Assembly: GCA_018398585.1 (NCBI GenBank)
Contig: JAGTTD010000010.1
Coordinates: 26,266,638-26,330,637 of the forward strand
Length of the DNA: 64,000 nt
Reading direction: 5' to 3'
Source of the DNA: Simmondsia chinensis
Taxonomy: Eukaryota; Streptophyta; Magnoliopsida; Caryophyllales; Simmondsiaceae
The position numbers and the translations under genes are program-made. The number at the start of each line of letters is the position of its first letter. Position 1 is the stretch's first letter. The notes beneath the pieces are model-generated. The model did not search any database. It saw only the letters and a program-made list of their open reading frames with translations, and had not been told where the DNA came from. This document shows positions 44,277-55,525 of the stretch, one piece after another.

Positions 44277-44555
44277 GAGATGAGAGAGGAGAACAGGAAT
44301 TTTTTGTACTCAAAATTACGTATTATAATAAATATTAATGAAAATTTTTGTACTCAAAATTAAGAAGTTTAGTGGGAATTTTTGCTGTAAAAATTTTATG
44401 AATTAACATATTTTAAAATTTTGCCAATATTAAGTTTATGTTATGTATTAAAATTAATATAATTGAATTATCTACGTGTCTTTCATAAATTGCTTCAGGT
44501 TGGGGATCCTCAAAAACAGCCTTTATTTCACCCGGAAGGGGGAAGACTGCTTACG

Positions 44556-44588
44556 CCCCCCCCCCCCCCCCCCCCCCCCCCAAAAAAA
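44556..44588. repeat. C26/A7 homopolymer junction
   Basis: 26 C (44556-44581) followed directly by 7 A. Similar Cn-An junctions occur at 12676-12710 and 58756-58781. These may be partly assembly-length artefacts. Confidence 0.8.
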
Positions 44589-44917
44589 GCCTTTCTTATC
44601 GTAGGAGCCATTGTGACACTGGGACTGTTGTTGTTGTTTCTTTGATAAATTATTATTTATTTTTTAAACATAATATTGGAGGGAAGTGAAAAATTCGTTT
44701 CTTAGCTTATAAGATATAATTTTTTTTTATTAAAATACTATTACCAACAAACAGAAAATATACTAGTGTTAATGATATATATAATACCAACAGGTTTGTT
44801 TTTCTGTTACAAAAGGGGTCAACCCTACATGCTATGTGTATGAGATTTAGCGTTTGAAACAAAAAAAAAATTGTTGTTGCTATTGGTATATCAATTGTAA
44901 CAGAAAATTTTCTAGTG

Positions 44918-45441
44918 TATTATTATTGGTCACTTTTTTTGAGCGAGTGCTAGAGATAGATTAACACGATTTGTGTGATCTTAAGTGAAAAGCATAGATC
45001 TTCAAAACTCTTTTCTTATTTAAATTCATATAAGAGATTGATGAGTTAAAATATAAAAAAGCATGTAGAATGTTTCTTGAAAGAGAATATTTAGTAAATT
45101 AGGTTTTTCGACCATCAAAATGTAATAACAATTTGAATACGGAGAATAGAAAAGCATATTGATACAACTAGGTGAAATCAGATGCCATGGATCTTATAAA
45201 ATAAGAAAACTTTTCAAAAAACTGTACACTTTCTATAAAAATCAGTAACCATATTTAGTTCTTTTCATTTTGTTTGTTACATATAAAAAACAAACTACAA
45301 ATTTCAGTTTTTTTAAAATAGCGCTGAAACTACTAATTTTACTACTTACTCAATAAACAATCATCGTGAGACGATACTCTACTCACTTCCTCATTACTTG
45401 ATACGACTTAGTGCACTTTCTGAGCAACATATTAAGCATCA
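44918..45441 (+). mobile_element. 3' LTR of element B, right part
   Basis: From gagcgagtgctagagatag (about 44941) to GCATCA at 45441 it aligns with 11931-12317 of the 5' LTR, with an extra segment near 45020-45150 that the 5' LTR has lost. It is followed by the TSD CCAGA (45442-45446) and then the gag of C. Confidence 0.85.
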
Positions 45442-45446
45442 CCAGA

Positions 45447-46068
45447 CCATTGTAAACAGTTTGAACTTGCATCCAAACTGGTAAACCATGGTGTGGACAC
45501 CTTTTTAAAAGATATTTATAGCTTTCCCATGCTTCATACAATGATTCCATATTGTATTATGTAAAGGTGGTAATGCCATTCCTCATTTTTGCTAATTTGG
45601 CTGGTGGAAAATATTTAGCAAGAAACGTTTGTGCCAAATCCTCCCATGTGGTGATAGTACCTGGCAGTAATGACATAACCACGTTTTGGCCTTGTCTCTT
45701 AGTGAGAACGGAAATAGTATAAAGCGAATGGCATCATCAGTGACGCCATTGTGCGTAAATGTATCACATATCTCAAGAAAGTTAGTGATATGTGGGTTCG
45801 AGTCCTCAATAGGTAGACCGCCAAACTGAACCGTATGTTGGATCATTTGTATTATTGCAGGTTTGGTTTCACAAGTGTTTGCTTCGATAGGCGGACATCG
45901 GATGCTAGAGGTGCATCCATTAACAGTTGGGATAGCATAATCTTTTAAAGGCTTTTCATTATCCCTATTTCCCTGATTTATCAAAATGTTTTTTTCAATT
46001 TCAGGATCCAAATGGAATGTTTCATTTTTTGGTTGATTTATCATACAAAGTAAGAAAAACGAACTCAA
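45447..46068 (-). pseudogene. Element C gag, N-terminal part
   Basis: The minus-strand frame 45592-46068 reads DPEIEKNILINQGNRDNEKP, LKDYAIPTVNG, IIQMIQHTVQFGGLPIEDSN, THNGVTDDAIRFILFPFSLR, the N-terminal half of the family gag. Past a frameshift it continues to 45447 with text ending in NGL, which joins APKTQMMVD at 10999 when B is removed. Parallel to element B gag (13066 on). Confidence 0.85.
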
Positions 46069-46502
46069 AAGTTAAAAGAAAGATAAAAATAGTGAGAATG
46101 CACCAAAGTATAACGATATAATACAAAATTTAACAAAAATCAGGTTTTAGAGGGGGAGGGGTTGCTATATAAATTTTGTTACAAAAGACGTAAGGAGAGA
46201 TGTTTTCAAAAACTTAAAGATAACAAACTTAACTTCAAAAACTTATCTAGGTGAATTAAAAGTTAAAAGAAAGATAAAACTAATAAGAAAACTTACAAAT
46301 ACAACGATCTAGTACAAAAGTTAAGAAAAACCATTTTAGGGGGGAGGACATACAAATTTTAAAAATAAAAATAACTTTACAAATCAAACAAAGTGAATGA
46401 AACAAATGAAAGAAAAGAAATTTCTTCTTCAAACTTAAACAAAATTTACAATCAAATTGGTACTAAAACTAGATGGTATCAATATCACTCAAATAAAAAT
46501 AA
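46069..46502 (-). other. Leader of element C
   Basis: An AT-rich untranslated leader with two G-rich tracts on the plus strand (about 46148-46159 and 46336-46343), equivalent to the C/A-headed repeats of the B leader. No gene seen. Confidence 0.55.
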
Positions 46503-46524
46503 TCCACAGCAAGGACACCAAAAA
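46503..46524 (-). other. Primer-binding site of element C (degenerate tRNA-Asp type)
   Basis: On the minus strand TTTGGTGTCCTTGCTGTGGA follows the LTR by a few bases, as in B, but with several changes from the tRNA-Asp complement. Confidence 0.55.
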
Positions 46525-46526
46525 CT

Positions 46527-47971
46527 TGATGCTTAAGTGTGTTTCCTTAGCAAGTGCACTAAGTCGTATCAAGTAATACAGAGTGAATAAAGTGTCGTTC
46601 CCATGAGGATTGATTATTGAGTGACTATGGAAATTATTAGTTTTTGCATTATTTGAAAGACAGAAAATTGAAGTTTTGAATATGTAGCAAATGGAAAGAG
46701 AAGAACTAAAAATGTTTACTAATTGTTTTTGAAAGTTTTCTGATTCAATAAGATCTAAGGCATCCGATTTCACCAGGTTGCATTAATATACCTTTCTATT
46801 CTTGATATTGAAGTTGTTATTACATGTTGATGGTCGAAAATCCTAATTTACTAAATATTCTCTCTTGAGCAACATTTAGCACACTCTTTTACATATTAAC
46901 TCATCAATCCCTTGCATGAATTTAAATAAGAAAAGAGTTTTGAAGATCCATGGTTTTCACCTAAAACCACACAAATCGCGTTAATCTGTTTCTAGAATTC
47001 ACTCAATTTGTGGTGTTTATCACTTTAGTAATCATCATAAATCTCCTTTTAGACTTATTATAAATCATTACAGGCTTTGAATAGTGATCAAGCATTCGAA
47101 ACTCATGAACAATAATGATAAGCACTCAAACAAAACAACAACAACAACAACAATCCCAGTGCCTCAATGATAAGCACTCAAACAACGTAATAAATAAACT
47201 TTGAATATTATGAATTAGAAAATAGCGTATATTACAACTTAGACTACATCGTAACCTTGGAAAGAAAAAATTAGTTCATGGCAAACATAATATAAAACAA
47301 AACTAAAACAAAATCAATAAACTTAAAGAAGAAAAGGACAGAAAAGAACTTGGAAATGAGAAATCACTAACCAAACTTTTTCTTTTTCCTTTCCCTCCTC
47401 TCCTACATGTTTCTCTCTATTATTTTTTTTTAATTGATTTTTTAAGATTGAATGATGTCTAAACACTTCCCTAACATCCTTATTTATATCACATGAGGTT
47501 GGGAATACTTCGAGTAAAAAATTTTGCAAGCTTAATCCTCATTGTCGTCCACTCTTTCAAATTGCACCAAATTGCTACTTATTTTTCAATTTTTCTTCTT
47601 TTGGCTGCCCAACTCATAATACTTGCATCAAGTTGCATTTGTTTCTGAAGTAATACAGAATTTCTTGCTTTGATTTGCTTGTTTTTCCGCCCAAAATTGC
47701 AAATTGCAAGAAGTTGTTCATGTTCTTGTTCTTTTGTCCTTAGCCGTGGGGTTTTGGAGTAGTTTGCCCATTTTTGCTTTTGTTTTATGTATCTTTCTTC
47801 CATTTGTTGATGTCAATGATAAAACCTAGCAAGAATTAGCATAAAATGAGTATTTTTGCTAGAAAATAACAATAGGAGCAAAAAAGAACCAAAGCGATAA
47901 AATTTAGATGCAAAATGGTTAGCAATTGAACCTACAAGATATGAATAATGTGTGCTAAATTGGACTTATCG
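46527..47971 (-). mobile_element. 5' LTR of element C
   Basis: In minus orientation it runs from CGATAAGTCC (TGATAAGTCC in B) at 47971 to GCATCA at 46527. It aligns with both LTRs of B and with 4440-5340. It carries the microinsertion 47132-47165. The 5-base flank at 47972 is ccttt; the partner cannot be checked because the other LTR is truncated. Confidence 0.85.
47132..47165. mobile_element. 34-bp (CAA)n microinsertion with 18-bp TSD
   Basis: aaaacaacaacaacaacaac followed by aatcccagtgcctc is bracketed by two perfect copies of AATGATAAGCACTCAAAC (47114-47131 and 47166-47183). The long TSD and simple-repeat tail point to target-primed retrotransposition of a SINE/LINE 3' fragment. Confidence 0.7.
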
Positions 47972-48342
47972 CCTTTCCTTTGAAAAGGTGAGTAGTTGAG
48001 GTCAAAGATATGTGTTCCTGAATTCAAACTCGCTCCCTGATCACGGTGATTCCCATTTTGAACAATTATTTGTTTTGTATTTACGGCAACCACATCCAAA
48101 TTCACACACTTAACAAACAAAAAGAGCATGCAACTATGCCGAGGGGGGTCTGGTATGCTAGCAAGCTTCTGGTATGGCATGTAGCATGTGGTACACTGGT
48201 GGCAGCCGATGGTGGTGGTCAGGTGGTTATTTAATTTGAAACTGTACCCTTTAATTAGTAGGAGTTACAGATCGAACCTCTTATCAAAACAAAGGTTGCA
48301 AAGAGCATTGCGCATCTGTGATTTTCGCATTTTTTACTATAG
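47972..48342. other. Spacer between element C and the copia-type LTRs
   Basis: No intact gene. The part 47982-48120, on the minus strand, resembles 2700-2800 of the unidentified repeat; translated, both contain GASL...FDLN.SP-type text, so it is a third, diverged piece. The rest (48130-48342), with 'gatggtggtggtcaggtgg', is unassigned. Confidence 0.4.
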
Positions 48343-51300
48343 TGTTAGGAGTAGTTGTTAGGAACAGTGTCCTGAAGTCCAGATTATTTTGGATGTATTA
48401 TTTTAATTAATAAATAAAATTAAAATTTCAGTCGCTTCCTAGTTAAATTTGTGTATGTGAGCATTTATACTGCATGTGATTTTCTTTTAGGAGACATCCA
48501 TGAAATGGGTATAGTCCTCAGACTATAATTTACATGTTTGTTCTAAATAGTTTATGAGACTAAGCCACAGATAGACTTGGAACAAATGGTATAGATTATT
48601 GCTTGAAAGAATCATAGTCAAAGACAAGTTTGGACCACTTGTATGTTAAGACTATAACGTGACACTTTAGATGACTTGTCTTGATTATGTATTCAATAGG
48701 GAATCTACAGTCTCTTATGAGATACAGATGTCCCCTTAGTTGATTCGCAAATATTTAAGTAGTTCGGAAACTTTGGCCAAAGTATTTCAAGTGTTTGACA
48801 TTTGAAATTTAGACTGTGAATATGTTCGAGCATAAATGAACTATTCAGTGAAGGGTGAGTCGATAACTAATGAAGAAGCTGTGAGAAGGATAATGGTAGT
48901 GGTTATATTTATCCTTTGTCATGGACATCTAGTGGGGGGGTTGTTTTCATCAATACAGTCTATTAGGGAGATATCGAATAAATAATTTAACTCTGGAGTG
49001 TAGTGAGATTTATCTAGTGAAATTAAGTCTCATTAAATGGCAATTAAATTATTTCATAAGATGATTAATTTAACTCATTTGGAGCTAGATTTAAATTATC
49101 CCTGAGGTCCCTGTGCAGGCCTCTATATTTATTGCCATCAGGAAAATATTAAAGAATTTATGACATAAATTATTTATCCATGAGATGGGTAAATTAATTT
49201 TGCTAAATATATTCAGGAGATGAATAAAATTAAAAATTATAAAATAAAATAATTTTGAAAAATTAAAATTCATAAGATAAATTTTTACATGCGGGAAACA
49301 AAGCAAAAAAAATAAAATAAAATAAAATTGTGTGCACAGGTTTAATCCATGTATAAGCAAACGAGCCAACGCACCAGCTGGACCCGAGGACATCCGCGTG
49401 AATGCACGCGGCCCAATCAGGGGCCGCCACATGTCACACGGTATTATTTAAAAATAAACGCGTTATTTTGTTTCGTTTTCGAATGATACGCTGCGTTTTG
49501 TATTATGATTGGAATTGTTTTGTACGCATCCCACATCAAAAAATTGAGAGTTTTTCGCTCCGGTAGCCAACTATAAATAGAGGTACCTTTTCTAGAGGTT
49601 TGGTACTCAATTGAAATAAATTATTTTGGATTTCTGAAATTGTTTTAGAGACCTAATTAGAGAGAAAATTTTTCTTTGAAATTTTTTTCTTTCCTCAGTT
49701 TAATATTTTTTGGAGCCCACCCTCTGGGCAGTTTGAGGTCATTGCGTAGAAGATCGCGGAGTCTCGATTTTTTTGGTATTCTTTATAATTGGAGCAATTC
49801 TAGGTATATTCTTTTTTTGTTCTTCTCTTAGTTTTTCGCTTTTCTAGTTATTTGTAGTATTCATTATTATGCCTGTTTAAGTTTATGTATTGTTATGAAT
49901 GTTTTAGAGCAAGAGGCTTGTAGATCTAAATTATGAATTTAGATCTGATTGATTTAAATTATGAATTAAAGTCGGTAGATTCAAAATTAGAAATTTTAAA
50001 TCAACCCTAGGTTTAGAGTTATGAATTCTAAACCTGTTCCACTGCGTAAACTTGACGAAAATAGGGAGAATTTTGAAATTTGACCCAACAACCGGTATTA
50101 GGGCCAAGGGTTTATAGAGATAAACCTATTCCCAGGAACTCTTGCATGTGAGGTGTCACGAAGCATGACTCTACAACCGGGGACTTAGGTAGAGAGAAGG
50201 ACCTCCAACTCTAAGTGCTCTAATAGGTGCATATTGTTACGACCATAGTTCAGAACTATAAACCCAATAGTCGGCATCAGAGTTTATTTTTTCGACAAAA
50301 TTCATATTTTTTCCCAACAATAGTGTCCTAAAATCTAGATTTATTCTGTTAATTTTACTTTATTAATGAATAAAATTGAAGTTCTAGTAGTTTCATTGTT
50401 AAATTCTTGTAAGCGAGCATTTATATTGCATATGATTTTTTTTTTGGTTACATCCATGAGATGGGTATAGTCCTCATACTGCAGTTTACTTATTTAATCC
50501 ATGTGGTTTATGAGATTAACCCACAAATAAACTTGGAACAAATGGTATGGATTGTTGTCTAAAAAACTCGTAGTCAAAGACAGGTTTGGACAACTTGTAT
50601 GCTAATACTACAACGTGACACTTTAGATGACTTGTCTTGGTCATGTGGATGGCGAACCAAAAGTGTTACGTTGGTGTGTATAACAAGATTGATACACTAA
50701 ATAAGACCATGAGAGTTACTTGTTTCTATACCAATATCGGAGATGAGTGATTCATGTTGTACTATTTGAACGACGTCTCAAAATCCTGAGAGTATTTTGG
50801 ACTTTTGCATGGAATGTTTGTTACTTTGGTGTACTATAAGTAAGGTTCAGACAAATGACTGAATTCCCACCTACATTGGGTAGCGGTGTGAAGTGTGGCA
50901 AGGATCAGGTATTCAATACGGAAACTATAGTCCCTTATGAGATACCGATGTCCCCTTAGTTGATTCGCAAGTTTTTGAATAGTTTAGAATCTTTAGCCAA
51001 AGTATTTCAAGTGTTTGACATTTGGAATTCATACTATGAATATGTTCAAGTATAAATGAATTAGTCAATAAAGGGCGAGTCGGTAACTAAAGGAGAAGCT
51101 GTGATAAGGATAACGGCAATAGTTGTATTCATTCTTTGTCATGGACATCTAGTGGAGAGGTTGTTGTCATCCATACAGTCTATTTGGGAAGTACCAAATA
51201 AATGATTTAAGTCTAAAATGCAGTGATATTTATTTAGTAGAATTGAGTCTCATTAAATAATATTTAAATTTCATTATGAGATGGTAATTAATTTAACCCA

Positions 51301-52337
51301 TTTGGAGTTAGATTTAAATTGTTCCTGGGGTCCTTATGCAAGCCTTTGTATTTATTTTTATCGTAAAAATATTAAAGAATTCATGAGATGAGTAAATTTA
51401 ATTTTGCCAAACATTATTAATAAGATGAATAACAATTGAAAATTACAAACAAAAAAAAAAAAGACACACACACACACACATTTTTTTCAAAAGTAAAATT
51501 TAAGGGATGAATTTTTACATGTGGGAAACAAAGTAAAACAAAAAAAAAAAAAATGCAAAAATACCAAAAAACACAGCTGCAATCCGTGTATACTCATATC
51601 GGCCAACCAACGCGCCGGGTTGCTAGGGCCTCTATTCATTCCTTGGGCAATGGTCAATTAGGCCTCGACACTTGGCACGCGTTATTTAAAAAAAAGAAAA
51701 AGTGGTTTGAACGGTCTTCAAAACGCAACGTTTGGCTTGTTTTGGATATAATGCGCTACGTTTTTGTTTGTTATCTACACATCCCACGTCAACAAATTGC
51801 ATATTTTTCGCTTTGGTTTACTACTATAAATGGATGTATCTATTTTAAGGATTGGCATCTAATTAAAAATTAAGGATTTTAGAAAGTGTTGACTTCCGGG
51901 AGCCTAATTGGACAGAAAATTTTCCGTTGAAATTTTCTTTCCTTAGTTTAATATTTTTTGGTTACCATTCTACCGGCGGATTCAAGATCATTGCGTAGAA
52001 GGTAGCTAGGTCTCGGTTTTCCCCGCTTTCTTGAAGATAATTATTAGTCTTCCGGTATTCTTTATTTTTGAGCAATTCCGTGTATGTCATTCTTTCCTTC
52101 TCTATTAGTTTTTGCCTTTCTATTTATTTATAACTTTCTTATTATGCGAGTTATATTTCATGTAATTATTATGAATGTATTAGAGTAGAGGCATGTATAT
52201 TTAAATTAAGAATTTAAATCTGTAGATTTAAAATTTAGAATTTTAAATCAAACTTAGGTTTAAAATTAAAAATTTTAAACCCTTCCGCTACGTTAACTTT
52301 ATCAAATTAGGGAAAATTTTTGAAATTTGTCCCAACA
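48343..52337 (+). mobile_element. Older copia-type solo LTR, split by a younger solo LTR
   Basis: It starts TGTTAGGAGTAGT at 48343, is interrupted at 48355, resumes at 50320 (atagtgtcctaaaatc) and ends CCCAACA at 52337. Flanks are TATAG (48338-48342) and CATAG (52338-52342), a probable TSD with one mismatch. It belongs to the same subfamily as 1-1844, sharing the block 51557-51660. A CA microsatellite lies at about 51462-51480 and an A-run near 51541-51553. Confidence 0.75.
48356..50319 (+). mobile_element. Younger solo LTR of the element E family
   Basis: It runs from TGTTAGGAACAG to CCCAACA, with TSD GTAGT (48351-48355) and ATAGT (50320-50324), one mismatch. It has no internal region, so it formed by LTR-LTR recombination. 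TATA box at 49572-49579. A stretch around 48680-48690 lacks about 250 bp present in the other LTRs. Confidence 0.8.
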
Positions 52338-54450
52338 CATAGGACATAGAAGAAATTTAGGTTTAGTTCTTGTTCAAAAGAGAAAAAGACTTGTTTTTGC
52401 CCTAAAAGAAATAAGATTTATTCTTGTTCAAAAACAAGAGAGACTTACGTTGAATCCCAAGAAATGAAATAGGCTCGTTTCTAAAATTTACTTGTATTAG
52501 TTTCTAGGAAATGAGGTAAACTCGTTTTTGTTCAAAATGAACAGAAATGATGTTTTATAGTTGATTTATCTCAAATAGGCATCTTTCTGTCTCTAAAAGA
52601 TGTAAGAAAAGAGTTCCTTTGATTGATTTTGCCTAAGTAGGCTCGTTCTATGAAGAATGAATACAAAACGGATCATAAATGTTGAAAATTAATCCACTTG
52701 ATGCTAAAAATGTTTTTGTTTTACAAGAAACATCAAGTTTGGCCCCCCTCGTCAGGGCATCCAAGTTTGGCTCCCTTCGTCAGGGCTTCGAGTTTAGCTC
52801 CCCACATTAGGGCTTCAAGTTTGGCATCCCGTCAAGCTTTATGTTGCATTTAATTGTTCATCTTATCTAGGTATACAACAATACCGTACTCACCCATCTA
52901 TAGTGGCAAGCTGCTGTGTAACTATTATAAAACATGGGCGTAAACTGTTGTTAAAGCATAAGCAATTTAGGGTTGTGGTGAACTCCATGACACAGACTAC
53001 TCATGGATTTGATCCTTGCTTTTTGTTTCAATTTTATGACTTGTCTACATTTGTTGTTCGTTATTTAACTTTGAGCCTAGAGGTTGGGCGATCCAACCCG
53101 AGATTGGTCATGCTTCTGCTTAAGCTTGGTTTAATTTAAGTTCAAAGTGGCTCCATCTTAGTTTGAGGCTACATTTTCTGTTCCTTTTATTCCTTTTTGG
53201 TGTATGTGTGGTCTCCTTATATATAAAATCAAACAAACCTATGAAAGGGACCTGCTTAGACTTGGGAGCAAGTCTAAGTTTCAAGCTGCACGTGTTTGAC
53301 CTCAACCAATTACCTTAGGACGAGGGTTGATGATTTTTGTGAATCTGACATTGGTTTGCAATTAATACATGGATCTTACTCATGCTCCAATCAAGGAGAC
53401 ATTTTTGGAGTTTTTTGTTGATAAATATCTTGTAGAAGATACATAGATATGAACATGACCCAAGTAGAAGTTGGGATAACATAGCAAAGCCTACAAAACA
53501 CTTTGCCTCATATACTGAAGAGCTTGGAACTCAGGTGAAGATAAGTCCAAGAGCTCAAGCAGTTCACTCACAAGCTCGAGTAAATCAAGCTTTTAATCCT
53601 AGTATCATTGACTTGTGATAACTTGATTGATTTAGAACTTGACCAAAAAAAGATGGACCGAATTGTATTTGGGTCCCTAGATTATTGAAACTATGGTAGA
53701 AGAGACATACGTTCTCCAACATCATTGCTGAAAACTTAAATTTATTGCTTAAAGTAGTAAAACAAAACAACAATACTACTTCTAAGGAAAGCTTGGAAAA
53801 AAGATAAAGCAGAAGTGTGCTATATAAAACTTAAAGAAGTTTTTGTGATGGTGTTGGGACCCTTTATAACGTAGCTATAGTCTTTTAGTTATTTGTTAGA
53901 AATTCTAACAACTGCACCCTTGAATTGTGGCATATTTGCTCCATGTTTAGCGACCATGCTCTCCATAATGCTAATTTGCCGTTAGAATGTGCTTTGACAC
54001 ACGTGCTTCATGTCTCTTTAGCCTTCCGACCTTCGTCCACTCCCTCTGGAACGTTCTTGAGGCCCATGCTTTTGATACGCACTTTAATTAACTGTCTCAA
54101 GTCAGGTACTTACCCTTTCATTATGGTAATAGTAGCCCCATGAGCTTGAGCTTGGATTGCCCTAATTAGCCATATCGAGCGGCTTTCATATTAAGGCTTT
54201 ACTTAGTTAGCTGGTTGTAACTAGGACGCCGCTGTTTCCATTCCTTAAGTCTTCTGTGCCTCAAGCATGTTGTTTACATGTCCTTTTATCTCAAGATAAC
54301 TTCGTTCGAACTCCCTCAAGGTGGGGTGGAAACAGCATTTTTTTCATCCTTCGGATATTTTAAAGTGTCAAATTGATTATTGATTAATCTATTTTCCTAA
54401 CATGTACAATACCTCTTTTCTCTCATCTAAAAAGGAATATAAGGAGGATC
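52338..54450. repeat. Unidentified dispersed repeat, copy 2
   Basis: Collinear with 1845-3900, including the 'catcaagtttgg' phrases (around 52730-52830) and the segment with short frames 53120-53305 (-) and 53925-54143 (+). Conservation of the short frames between copies is about what the DNA similarity would give; I do not call them genes. Confidence 0.55.
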
Positions 54451-54825
54451 CCCTCGACCAAGTTTTTTTACACCGTTGGTCCCTTATGATTTTGGTTTTA
54501 TTCAAATAGGACCCCCATCTTTTATTTTATTCAAATTGGTCCTTCATCTTTTTAGATGAGTTAAAATTAGCCCCTAATCTGTTCTTTTGTTCAAAATGGT
54601 CCCTCATCTTTTATTTTATGATAAAATTGGTTCCCCATCTTTTTAATTTTTACCTAATTTTGATCACTATATGGGGGACTAATTTTATCATAAAACAAAA
54701 TATGAGAGACAATTTTGAAAAAAAAAAACGAAGTGATAAGGAACTAATTTGAACAAACTTAATAAGTTGAGGGACCAATCCGAACAATGTCCTAAAAATG
54801 ATGGACCAATTTGAACAAATAAATA
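54451..54825. repeat. Fold-back repeat of 'ttggtccctcat' units, copy 2
   Basis: It matches 3902-4238 in layout, with direct units on the left and inverted units on the right. A fragment with ttaatttgaacaaatttaaa continues at 58699, so the next element is inserted into it or beside it. Confidence 0.55.
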
Positions 54826-55059
54826 ATAAGGGGTTGTTTAGTACGTGGGAATGAATTTGTGGAAGTGGGAATGAGGGAATGTGAATGATTTTTTGGAGGT
54901 AGGAATGGACCAATCATTCCCACATGTTCGTTTAGTATATGGTGGAATGGAGATAGGAATGAAGCTGAAATATTCATTTCCATATTTGGTATGCAGAGAT
55001 GAGAGTAGGTATAAACAAAATAGTTTACCAAAATACCCTCCACTAGAATTTCATTTAAT

Positions 55060-55084
55060 AGTAGTAGTAATAGTAATGATGATG

Positions 55085-55115
<31 letters not shown>

Positions 55116-55158
55116 TAATAAAAATAATAGTAACAACAACAACAACAACAACAACAAC

Positions 55159-55201
<43 letters not shown>

Positions 55202-55459
55202 GTGTTAATATTACAATAATAATAATTCCTTATATTTATTATTAGTATTATAATATTATTAATAATAATAACAATAAAATATTATGATTATTAGTATTAC
55301 TATAATAATATTATTATTAATTACTATTATAATAATATTGTTGTAATACTAATATAATAATACTAAAAATATTATTATTAGTAACACTAATAATATTATT
55401 TTTAGTACTATTACATTAATATTATAACAAATATTTTTAATATTATAACAATACTATTA

Positions 55460-55525
<66 letters not shown>
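55060..55525. repeat. ATA/ATT microsatellite tract
   Basis: Long runs of ata/aat/caa triplets (for example 55084-55200 and 55463-55525) with imperfect att stretches between. The poly-Leu and poly-Ile open frames here are artefacts of this tract. Confidence 0.9.

Larger units (their letters stand above)
40422..44917 (-). mobile_element. CACTA (En/Spm) DNA transposon, about 4.5 kb
   Basis: Ends are CACTACAAAAAAAATGG at 40422 and, read inward from 44917, CACTAGAAAATTTTCTG, so the CACTA(C/G)AAAA termini are inverted repeats. Subterminal tandem motifs fill both ends. A minus-strand gene contains a Transposase_24-type (Ptta/En/Spm) domain. The host is the 3' LTR of element B, whose sequence continues at 44918 after a gap relative to the 5' LTR. 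The flanking triplets are cta and tat, so no clean 3-bp duplication is visible. Confidence 0.85.
11005..45441 (+). mobile_element. Element B: polymerase-less gypsy (TR-GAG-like) retrotransposon with nested elements
   Basis: The 5' LTR is 11005-12317; the 3' LTR is 39720-40421 plus 44918-45441. Flanking TSDs are CCAAA (11000-11004) and CCAGA (45442-45446), one mismatch. Uniting the flanks gives NGLAP in the gag of C, which confirms the boundaries. Without the LINE, F and the CACTA element, B is about 6.4 kb. It carries gag (13066-14260) and protease (14578-15000) remnants, then passes directly into the family 3' untranslated region at about 15220. No RT, RNase H or integrase is present. Its LTRs, primer site and gag are of the same family as C. 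B is therefore a non-autonomous deletion derivative that would need enzymes from a C-like relative. Confidence 0.85.
4440..47971 (-). mobile_element. Element C: Ty3/gypsy (Athila/Tat-like) retrotransposon, split by nested element B
   Basis: Order on the minus strand is 5' LTR (46527-47971), tRNA-Asp-type primer site, gag (45447-46068 continuing at 10374-10999), protease, RT, RNase H, integrase (to about 6840), 3' untranslated region, polypurine tract (about 5341-5352) and 3' LTR (4440-5340, truncated). The two parts 4440-10999 and 45447-47971 are separated only by B and its duplicated target. Net length is about 9.1 kb plus roughly 0.5 kb of missing LTR. The gag with FPFSLRDKAK and the long gag-protease linker are typical of the Athila/Tat side of plant gypsy elements. 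All frames are broken. It is the oldest layer of the stack. Confidence 0.85.

Noticed and set aside
44463..44645. 60-residue frame with a poly-proline stretch
   Set aside because: It is caused by the C26 run and lies in CACTA subterminal sequence.
40419..44920. 3-bp TSD around the CACTA element
   Set aside because: The flanking triplets are cta and tat, which do not match. The host LTR also lost sequence here, so a TSD claim is not supported.
54792..55219. Poly-leucine (minus) and poly-isoleucine (plus) open frames
   Set aside because: These are translations of the ATA/ATT microsatellite.
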